Below, in pieces: positions 10,963-22,170 of a stretch of DNA of 27,357 nucleotides (its first letter is position 1; every line of letters starts with the position of its first letter). The stretch spans positions 1-27,357 of the forward strand of contig JADGJT010000153.1 in assembly GCA_027604005.1 (NCBI GenBank), in the 5' to 3' direction. This stretch comes from Dinochytrium kinnereticum (lineage: Eukaryota > Chytridiomycota > Chytridiomycetes > Chytridiales > Chytridiaceae). The translations under genes and the position numbers were made by a program. The notes under the pieces were generated by a model. The model was given only the letters and a program-made list of their open reading frames with translations. It searched no databases and was not told the DNA's origin.

Positions 10963-13900
10963 ATGCGTCGTCCACTCCAGTCCAAGCAGCCTCAACCTGC
11001 AGGGTTCTTGCAGGTCAGGTCAACCAGTGGTGCCGGCACCTCCCGCGGTTTGGAAGCCAACACACGAACGGTCGATATTGCTTCCCTACGTCGACGGAGA
11101 AATAATGAGCAGCAGACGCCTGGTGGCCTGGAGAGGAGGCCAACCCATCACCGGAATCCCATTATGAGGAAAGCGGGCCAGCCACTTCCGGTGGCCAGAA
11201 CAGGTGAGGATTGCAGTCTGTTTGAGGTGTGGGTACTGACAAACTCCAGGGGCGACCACCTACCGTAACAGACTCAGCTCCGCCCTTCCTCCACAAGAAG
11301 CCTTGACCTCGTATTCTCCACCGGCACCTGGCGGTGATGAGGATTGGAACTGGTGGATGTATACTTCAAAGATCTTGACTTGCTGTGTTTGCTCAATGTT
11401 CCTGGTGAGCATGGGAAAAAAGGAGGCACATGTCCAACAGGCTTGGAGAGAAAAGGTGAGGACCAAATCGGATGGAGGATATTCTAACTTAGCAAAGGTC
11501 GCTCTTTGTATAATCATCGTCTCCATAATGGCGGGAGTGGCATTCCTCTCGTTTGGGTTGCAGGCAGCTTTGTGTCCAGACAGTCGAGGATCGACCATCT
11601 CCGATGCTGTCTTGAATCAGAACGACCATCTTTCTCTTAATTACAGAAACAACGTTGTCATTTATGGCTACATATACGATTTTTCGGAGGTTCGCGACCG
11701 ACTTGCTGGAAGGGGAAATATTCAGCTGACAACAGATTGGCTCGGCCGAGATCTCACGCCCCTCTTTCAGACTTCCTTGGACGCATGCTCGGGGATCTCA
11801 ACAATTCCTGTGCCAAAATGTTCAATTGAGAACCGCTTTCCGGGATCACCAAGTTTAGAGCCTAATCCTGGAGAGCCATGTCCTTCCTACTCTTGGCTTG
11901 AAGGTCTGAAGCCAACTGGCCGCGCCTTTTTCTCCTGGCAGGATGTGTTTTCGAACACGGAACCGCCCCATACCTTAATTGTTTTTAACGGAGCTGTGCT
12001 AAACTTGACTACCCTGCTTCGCTCTGGAAGGGAATACTTTCACCCAAATTTCATCGCGACTCTCAATCGTGTCGTTGGGACAGATGCTACCAGAGGGCTT
12101 TCCTTTTCCTACAGCACCCTCGCGAGCGTTAATTGCTTGAAACAGCGCTATATTGTCGGCTATTTGGATAAGGAGCCGATAGGCTGCGTGGCGACGCAGG
12201 CTATTCAGTCTGTATGTCTAGCGGTGATTCTTTGTGTCGTTATGACGCGGTTTTTGATGGCTATCACGTTTCACTGGTTCATATCGGAGCGGTTAACGAA
12301 GCTTCGAGGTGGGAGAAATAACTTTGCGCAACGCACTCCTCAAGTTGCAATGCCGTTGGATCACCAAGCTATTCCCATGAGTGTATCTGGGCGTTTATCG
12401 ACTGGAATTCCTTATCTATCTCTTGGGCAAAGAATTCGCCCAAAAGCAAAGGCGGACGACCATTACACTATCATGCTTGTCACCTGCTATTCCGAAGGGG
12501 AGGAGGGGATTAGAAATACACTTGAGTCTCTAGCGAGCACAGATTACCCCGATACACACAAGCTACTTTTTGTCGTGGCTGATGGCTTAATCACTGGCTT
12601 TGGAAATAGCGTCTCGACCCCGGACGCCATCATTAGCATGATATCACAGAATGAGTCGATGCGGAATCCCGAACCCAAAAGCTATCTTGCCATTGCTGAT
12701 GGTGCAAAGCAGCACAATATGGCGAAAGTGGTATGCATTTCTTCTTCTTAAACCATAGTATTTTTAACTGTATTTTTACACAGTATGCTGGACTATATCA
12801 TCATAACTGTGGAGGTCGTGTTCCTATAATAGCTGTGGTGAAATGTGGGACTCAAGCAGAGCAAAATGAACGTGGCCAGAAGAAAGCAGGAAACCGCGGG
12901 AAGAGGGACTCTCAACTTATCCTAATGAACTTCCTATCCCGTGTCATGTTTAATGATCGAATGACGCCACTGGATTATGAGCTCTCATGGAAGATCCCAA
13001 TAATTGCTGGAGGAGCCACACCCGACCTTTATACCTTGACGCTGATGGTTGATGCTGATACGAAGGTCGCTCCGGATTCCTTAAAATATATGGTCCAAGC
13101 GATGAAGAATGATAAAACCATTATGGGACTTTGCGGAGAGACCAGGATTGCGAACAAACGCACGTCGTGGGTTACAGCTATCCAAGTTTTTGAGTACTAC
13201 ATTTCTCATCATCTGGGAAAAGCATTCGAATCTGTTTTTGGTGGAGTGACTTGTCTTCCTGGATGCTTTTGTATGTATCGTATCAAAGCGCCGAAGGGCC
13301 CCCACGGAGCATGGATGGTGCCTATCCTTGCTAACCCGGATATTGTGGATGAGTATTCGGAGAACGTCGTTGACACCCTTCACAAAAAGAATCTGCTTCT
13401 TTTGGGCGAAGATCGGTTCCTCACTACTTTGATGCTTAGGACATTTCCAAAACGAAAGATGATATTTGTTCCTCAGGCTATCTGTAGAACTGTTGTCCCC
13501 GATACTTTTAAAATGCTGTTGTCTCAGAGGAGGCGTTGGATCAATTCCACCATCCACAATCTCTTGGAGCTCGTTCTTCTTCGGGATCTCTGCGGCATTT
13601 TTTGTTTTAGTATGCAGTTCATTGTGATGGTAATTGCCTTTCAGTAAGTTTTCACATTGTCTAACGTCATATTTACAGCTGGAGTTAATAGGAACGGTAG
13701 TTCTTCCAGCAGCGATTACGTTTGTCTTTGTGCTCTTGTTCTCCGCGATGATTACCGGAAAGGTTGCTGCCTTGCCTTTGCTGATGCTATTAGCAACCCT
13801 TGGTCTTCCAGGATTGCTCATTGTGATAACGACAAGAAAAGTGGTTTACCTACTTTGGATGGTGGTGTACATCATGGCCCTACCAGTGTGGAACTTCGTG

Positions 13901-15402
13901 CTGCCAGTTTATGCCTTTTGGCACTTTGACGACTTTTCTTGGGGCGAGACACGAAAAGTGGAAGGGGAGGCAGCGCAGCAGGACCATTCGACGCGAGATG
14001 GTGAATATGAGATAGGTTCCGTTATATTGAAAAGGTGGGCTCTCAATATAGGCCTCAAGCTTAGCTAATACGTGTCTCCTTTTCTTTACATAGCTGGGCG
14101 GATTGGGAAATTGAGCGACGAGGGGGTCTAAGAAATCAAGGGAACAACACTTCGATCCGACAAAAGCCCATTGGCGCATCATACTCGGAGCCAGCCGATA
14201 CTGTGGAGCAGGTTGCTATGAGTCTTCATGAAGAACTTGTTCCGCCTCCAAAGAATCAAAATCCGAGAACTAGTTTCTCCATGAGAGCCAATAGTGCGAA
14301 CTGGCTTGCCTCCCCAGAATCGAATCCCGTCGCAGAAACAAGTGCAGTCAAGCCTTCTGATCGTCACAGCACAAGTGGATGGTTGAACGCATCTCTTTCT
14401 TCCGTGCTGAATGTGAGCGGTGAGGAGCCGAAGAAGTCGGAGGATCTGAATATTGATAAGGCTGCGGCGCCATCTAGTTGGTTGAATGCATCTCTTTCTT
14501 CTGTGTTAAACTTCGGCGCGCCGGAGTCGAAGAATACCGAGGAACTTGCCCCCACTAAGGCTGGCTGGCTTCATGCTTCTCTTTCTTCTGCGTTCAATAT
14601 GAGTATTGTGAATTCACGGACACCCGAGGATGCTCACCCATGTTCCTCATCTGGCATTGCGAGAGCTGCCGAACCGATAGAGGTGAAGAAACCCTTGCCG
14701 GCCCCAACAGTAAAGGAAACTTCACAGATTCTCGCCACCAAACCTCCTTTAATTAGCAGAGACGGTAAGAAATATCAACCTTTTGGCGTAATCTTACATT
14801 GTGTTAAAGCCCCGTCATTACCCATCCGCAAAACATCCACGATAAAGGCTCAGCCGATGGATTTACTACCGACACACAAAGTATCCATAAAAAGGGCTCA
14901 GGTGGCAGAGACAACGATTACAACTTCAGAGCCAACAATGACTGGCTTCTTGATGTGCTCAACACCAAATATATCTGGGCAAGTCGAGCCATCCGCTGTT
15001 TTTGATCTCTTCTCAAAGTCAGGCACAGCTGAAGTTGAACTCTTGGATGAATGTGCAAGTCTGGAATCCGACCCTTCTAGAAGCGATGATTTGGACTCTG
15101 AAGACCGTGATCTCGACACAAAATCTACGCGATCATGCTCTTACGTGTCGGGTCGGGAGGACCTCTCAGTAAAAGATGACCTAATTGAGTCATATGCAGA
15201 GTCGATAGATCCTATGTGGGATATTGGGACGGATGTTGTTTTGGGAGCGGAGATGGATCAGGGATTATCGCGGCACTCACATGCCGTTCATAAGGAGGTT
15301 TCGCGGTCTACCATTTCGATTACATCCACTACTGATAAAAGCAGACGTAAAAAGACCTTGGGGCCGAGGCCGATGCCGTTTGCGAGGGATACCAGCTCTT
15401 GA
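10963..15402 (+). CDS. Chitin synthase, class IV (Chs3-like), with long repeat-bearing tail
   Basis: Six exons, 10963..11203, 11250..11455, 11498..12730, 12784..13629, 13679..14034 and 14094..15402, give 1396 aa. It is a membrane processive glycosyltransferase (GT2) that polymerises UDP-GlcNAc into chitin at the plasma membrane. Visible features in order are: a basic N-terminus; the class IV-type AWREK segment and a TM; an extracytoplasmic domain; TMs near residues 440-470; the catalytic core with [16 protein letters not shown] (about 649), GEDR (about 768) and QRRRW (about 808); then a TM cluster and KSWADWE. The tail after about residue 960 is long, Ser-rich and probably disordered. It carries three [15 protein letters not shown] repeats. 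The 42-nt intron at 11456-11497 is open in frame and was inferred from the expected WREK-VALC join. A similar optional 45-nt in-frame intron may exist at 14764-14808. The start is the first ATG in the open frame. Confidence 0.9.
14377..14598 (+). repeat. Three spaced copies of an 11-residue repeat in the chitin synthase tail
   Basis: [11 protein letters not shown] begins at 14380, an exact protein-level second copy at 14479, and the variant [11 protein letters not shown] at 14566. They are separated by acidic/Lys-rich linkers, giving spacings of 33 and 29 codons. The DNA differs at several third positions, so this is protein-level conservation and not a fresh tandem duplication. Confidence 0.85.
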
Positions 15403-15595
15403 TTTGGAGCAGGGGTTTCGTTTTAGTAGTTTCAGGCAACCTTTCTTTTATTTAAGTGTTTTTTTGTTGTTTTTTTTCTTTTTCTTTTTGTTTCCGTTGT
15501 TTCATTTCTCACGGCATAAATAAGATAGGAAGAGAGTGGGGAAAGGAATAGGGGGTGGATGGGGGTATTCCTATGTTCTATCATTTGCAATGACT
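15403..15595. other. Convergent 3' intergenic region
   Basis: This is the gap between the chitin synthase stop and the cullin stop on opposite strands. It is strongly T-rich on the plus strand (about 15440-15510) and is followed by an ATAAATAAG that could serve as a poly(A) signal. No coding frame is supported. Confidence 0.5.
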
Positions 15596-18477
15596 TCAAG
15601 CACAATACACATAAACTGACGAATCCGAATGGCTCCTTTCAATAAACTCCCGTTCTATCAAGGACTCCACCCTTGGCTTAACATCGGAAGGCTAAGAAAG
15701 TAAGTACAAAACCAAAGAAAAATGAATTACAAGAAATGGGAACTTTAGTAAACTCGCCAACTCAGCGATTAAACCGGCATGGGAAAGTGATTTTCTCGAC
15801 TTCATAACCCTTACAATAGCCGCATCAACCTGATAGCTTCGATCTGTGAACACCTTCTTATTCACTTTCTCCACATCCTCAACGGAATCCGTTGATTGAC
15901 CTGAATTCAGCTTCACACGATAAAGTGAATGCTCAAATCCGTCATTCACAGAATAAACATCGTGACCATCACGAGAATATTTGGTCAAAAGTCGTAGCCG
16001 ATCCGAAGTGAAAAATTCCAGCATTCGTCCAACCTCATCTGATTTTAATCCCATTCGGTGTGCAGCGTCTGTAAGTGAAAGTTCGATGGCGTCGTTAAAA
16101 AGGAGCAAAAGAGCAGCTTGGATCATTGATACTAAGATTTCTTTGTCTCCCTTTAAAGTAGTGAGTACACAGTTTGTTGGATAAAGAAAACAAACCTTTG
16201 CAAACTTTGCTTTGAGAATGCAATTGGACATGGAATACCTCCACTGCAGATTGCGCCCAGAGTGTTTGACTTTATAGAACGCGCTGACTTCATTTTGAAG
16301 ATTTTCGAAAAGTGGAGGCACAATAAACGAGAGTTTTGGGAATGCCGGCCAGAATCCAGTTGTCAAGATATTAAATGACACAGATCGCGAAGAGTTGCAA
16401 GTCTAAATCAAATCATTAGAAAAATAAGCAGCAGAGTCACTACAATTTCAAAGCTCTGCCGCAAATCCGCCGACAAATCCATATCACGGAACATTCCCTC
16501 TAACTTTGCAGTGTAATCAGGGCCGCACTCAGCTTTAAGCTTGCTAAGAATTATTCTCTCCATATGCATATGCCGGCATCGGCCGAGGATAAGCCTCTTC
16601 GCCAGACACTTCTGATAGAAAGCCTCGAAAACATCCTTCCCTAATATTGTATTAACAAAAGAAAGATTCTGTAGAATTTACCGCTTAATACTCGGAACAA
16701 GTCCATTAAGCGATCAATGGAGTCTTCTCCGTCTTCAACATTTTTTTGCCGCAGGTGTTGATCGATATGAGTTGCAAACATTTGAGGGATCTTGTTCTCT
16801 CCATAATCAAGAACCTTACAGAGGGCATCCTTCCCAATAACTTCAAATTCTTTGTGGCCCTCAACAACCTCTTTCACGAATTTTTTTACCGTCGCGACAA
16901 AGGAAAGGAGGTCTGATATGAACGTAGGTGGGTATTTGGAATCCTTCACTAAAACTCTGCCTTGATCCTATACGTCTTTGGTGAGTTATTTACAGCCAAA
17001 AGTCTTCTACCAAGATTTGGAGTTCAAATGCCGCTTTTAAAGTTTTCTCTTTGGAAACACGTTTTAAGAGGCAGAAAAGCCGACCCAAATCCTTGAAAGC
17101 CATTTGCTTAAAACTCGTCTCGAAGTCTAAAACCAAAGTTAAAACACGTCGAAAACCAACAACCAATACAAAGACTCAAAATCTTCTCCGCCTTCTGCTC
17201 CAAAAAGTTTTTCAAAATAGCGGAGAGTAAACCCTTTCTTGTTCCAGCACTAAGATATCCTGAGGGAGAGCATCTTTCAGTTTCTTCTTTCAACCTCCGT
17301 TCCACTACGTCCAAGAATGATCCGAGACTCCTGCTATTTAGTAATGCGTCCGCTTCCACCTGGTAATAAGTCGTCGAATCCATCAGGAACTTCGATTCAA
17401 AATGCATAACATACACCCCGAGGCTCATAAGCATCCTGCTGCAGGATCTTAATAGGTCCCTAGAAACGTTCTTGCCGTTCCTGTTAAGGGTAAATCTTAA
17501 AAGTAGCGAAACTCATTCTGGAATACCTTTCTTCATTCACACATTCGACAAAAGAGTTGACTAAAATATCCTTAATATCTGGGGAATTGAAGAAGTGTTG
17601 ACGAAAAAGATCATGGCCAAGTTCGATAACACTTTTGACTTCGCTATTCCGTAAAATGTATGTACGGTCCAGATACATAAACACATTTCGGATCAGGACC
17701 TAATTAGATTAGCCTGGTACCACTCCTATGCTGTATAATTACTTGTTCATCGCAGAATACATCCCAGATTTTGCCCACTTCTCGGAGGACAGTGATTCCT
17801 TTCGCGTTTGTTCTATCAGAGTTAGTCATTGCTTCACCACTTCAGTTACTCTTTAAACGTCATGGTCAGCTCAATGACTCTACGCTTGATGATGCAATGA
17901 AGCTCATGATACATATATTCGCCATGATCTTGCATGCAAAGCGTCTCGCATATCTTAAGCCCCTTGGTTATGGAATAGCAAATCCACCAATACTGACCTT
18001 ATACAGTTCCTCTAGGCAAATATCCGATGCTTTTTTCAGATGTATCGAATTAATGGCTGACTTGAGCTTCATCCAGTTTAATTCCAAATGATGGTTCGGT
18101 GTTTTCGGCTCAACTATATTTGGTCATTTCTTTCATTTCTTTCATTGCTACTTTGGTTTCGTACCTTTAAAGCCCTTAAAGCGAATTGGCTTTTTGTAAC
18201 CAGCTATCCTTCGAGCCACTTTAAAGGTTACATTTTTAATGGTTTTTCCAATGATATCCGTCGATTCTGAATCATCAATGACGATTGCCACCGTGGATTT
18301 GGTAATGGTTGGCTCGTGGTATGTCATTAAGTTCGAACTTTCACCCAGGACTTTCTTTGCCGCTGCGTGACGCCTGATATTCTTAGTCACTCAAAATCAA
18401 CACACGTACTGGACGAATTGCGTGATCGTCGGCTGGGAGCGATCCGCCAGTTTTGTTGCCTTCGTCTTGGTCTTCAT
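15596..18477 (-). CDS. Cullin, CUL4 type, scaffold of a ubiquitin ligase
   Basis: There are 13 exons (complement): 15596..15691, 15731..16150, 16196..16402, 16444..16640, 16682..16967, 17011..17126, 17170..17480, 17527..17699, 17743..17812, 17850..17953, 17998..18113, 18165..18373 and 18410..18477. They give 790 aa. Cullins bridge a substrate receptor (DDB1 for CUL4) and a RING E2 recruiter. Family marks include LEELYK, FMYLDRTYIL, GKDVFEAFYQK, KLEGMFRDM, ILTTGFWP, KHSGRNLQW, the neddylation region IVRVMKSRK (acceptor Lys about 736), LSHAGLIAEL and the C-terminal YVYCA. LEELYK, GKDVFEAFY and the end sequence favour CUL4 over CUL1-3. Splicing uses tiny introns of 36-51 nt; the 45-nt intron at 16151-16195 is open in frame. 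The N-terminal extension carries QPTITQFV and VAIVIDDSES. An alternative start is Met39 (18327). Confidence 0.88.
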
Positions 18478-18572
18478 ATTTGGTGATTTGTCCGAATTCT
18501 TTTGAACAATTTGGACGAAGTTACTGGGGGATTCAGCCCTCCCCTTTGGAGGCAAAAGCTCCATAATTTGTT

Positions 18573-19884
<1,312 letters not shown>

Positions 19885-20046
19885 TTTTTTTTTTTATTCC
19901 ATTTATTATTATTTATCACACAAATTCTACGTCAGTTTAGTCCAAGACCGGACGTCATCAGGTGTGAACTTCTTACTAACGGTCGAGACAGAAAATGATG
20001 AACGCGGGATGAATGGTTTGATTCTGACTCTCTGAGCTGTACACAG

Positions 20047-21970
20047 TTACATTTGTTGCGCTCGGTGCTTTGGGAACTGGCTCTGGTGCTGGTCCATGAA
20101 TTTAATGGCGTACTCGTCAGCTCCAGTCAGAACAAACGGATGCTGGTAAAAGGCAAGCTCGGCTCCTATAATGTTATAATTTAACTTTCAAAATTCATCA
20201 GGACGTTTTTTTGTTACCAATGTAAAAGTCTTGGGGTCCATAGTATTCTTCGGTTCCAGGCTTCTTGATCATTTGCTTTTCCAAGAACTTTCCACCAATA
20301 ATTCCGGAGTTTCTCTGGTGTGGTTCAAAGACGGATATGGTATCGTCTGCCAAGTAAAGCGATATAACGAATTTACGGTCACGGTCAACTTGCTTCAGCG
20401 ACTTAAGAACACCAGAGTATCGCAAGCAGACTCCATCATACATCATCAGCTTTTTAAAATCTTTCTTTGGCGCCGCGTTGGAGGGGATAAGCGGCTGCGC
20501 AGTTGGTGCTTGAGAAGACGCAGGGATGGGAGGCTCCTCCAAAGGTTCTTCTTCGTAATCCTCAATACGCACGGGGTCGAAGTCTTCCAACCCGTATTTC
20601 TCTCGGTAGTAGTCCTTAGTAAATTCATCACAATCGCAGATGACAAACGGCCGGCCGTACAAGTGTAGAACGGATCCAATAGTAAGGTCCCTCTCAGAAA
20701 AGTAGTCGTCGGGGTTCTCTGAACTCTGGCCGTAGAAAGCCCTAGATTTATGCTTTGGCAGACGGCAGCGACGCAAGAAAAGAGTGTTGGTCTCACGCCC
20801 GCTGTTTGCCGGAATACTCTCCCTGATCTCGATCGTGTCATCGGAAAGATAATAATGAACAACCATGTGTCGAACATCTCCGAAGACCGAGTTGGTGTCA
20901 TCCCAGACGCAGTAGAAGCGGAGGACTCGCCTGTCATTCTCCAAAAACTTTTTGAGAGATGATTTGGGTTGGGAGGGCCTCGTGGGTTTCATCCTCGCCA
21001 GCATCTCGTTTCGATGAGCCTCGTAGGGGTCCTGGGGGAAAGTGTCATTTTTGGGGACACTGATCCTCAGGTGAGCCAAAAATTCCTTGAGTGATAATGA
21101 GATTCAAGTGTTTACTTCGTTATGCTCCTTACCCTTGTGAAATCATCACATCCAACAATCTTGAAGGTTCGGGAGTAAAACGTGACTTCCTTGTCTACAT
21201 TGAGGTCCTTCACGATGTAGTGCTGTCCACTTCCATTCTCCGACTTCGGTATTCTGTGGCGTCGAATCAATGTTCCTATAGTTTATTTATTATTCAGATA
21301 TGCTAACCCGGCTCTTACCCTGCGGAATGCCGCTGTTTGGTGTCTTTGGCTCACTGACATGGATCGTATCATCCTCCAAATAAAAGTAGATGTTGACTCT
21401 AAATGCATGTTCAACACTTCATCGACCCTTATTGCACTCTTACTTTCGAACCCGGTATTGCTCCTCACGTTTTTCATTGACAGCCTCTTGGAAGTACGCA
21501 TAGAACCTCAAAACCTTTTCATAAAAAATGAAACTCATTGATCAGATATCATATGACGCAACCAGTTCTTCAAATTACAGACCTTTCGATCAAACGCAAC
21601 CCATGCAGGCACGTTCTCTCCAAGTTTGTTGCTGTGAGGATAGATATCAACGGACGAGTGTATCTTTGAATCGGTCTGCCCTGGCAGATTGTTTCCTCCT
21701 AATATACTAGATTAATCTTACTGTTCTGGTGCCTGTTAACTGAACCCACCTATTCCTGTTGCCTCCCCCCTGAAGACGGGGACAGTGTTGCAATAGTCAA
21801 AGGCATGTGATTTGCGGTGGTTGTGAAGCTCCTGCAGAGAACCATTAGCACAAAAACAAGAATCTTTGGTGGTTGACACTCACGAACTTCTCAAGCTCGA
21901 ACTTGTGGCCTGGAAGGAAGGGGAGCGTCTTCTCCAGCTGCTTCAGAGCTGGATTGAGGTCTTTCGACAT
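20047..21970 (-). CDS. Three-DM10 ciliary protein (EFHC1/EFHC2/Rib72 family), no EF-hand tail
   Basis: Eight exons, complement(20047..20165, 20218..21085, 21133..21275, 21319..21398, 21444..21514, 21583..21698, 21750..21831, 21884..21970), give 521 aa. Members are microtubule inner proteins of axonemal doublets. After LPFLPGHKF come three DM10 domains: about residues 92-195 (VLRFYAYF ... YFYLEDDTI), 240-365 ([10 protein letters not shown] ... [30 protein letters not shown]) and 405-505 ([33 protein letters not shown]). A Pro/Glu-rich linker joins domains 2 and 3. Animal and algal relatives add C-terminal EF-hands. Here the chain stops 42 residues after the last intron, with no calcium-loop motif. 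It lies next to another ciliary gene, with about 200 bp to the upstream gene's stop. Confidence 0.92.
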
Positions 21971-22170
21971 GCTGCTCTTAGGAATTGTCAAATAGATTTG
22001 TCAAAGAATTTTGATCAGCGATTTGCAAGATGGTACTGCAACTGGCGTTTATTCTGTAACATAGACATGGAAAGCAGAAGAATCTGGAAAAGATACAGAT
22101 ATGCCTACATCCGGATAAACACCGAGTTTTTAGAGGTATAATACACTGTATTGCGAATTTATTCCGTTAG

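Noticed and set aside
13081..13821. 246-codon minus-strand open frame opposite the chitin synthase
   Set aside because: It is antisense to the catalytic core and contains no family feature. The plus strand encodes the conserved VDADTK, GEDR and QRRRW motifs across the same bases.
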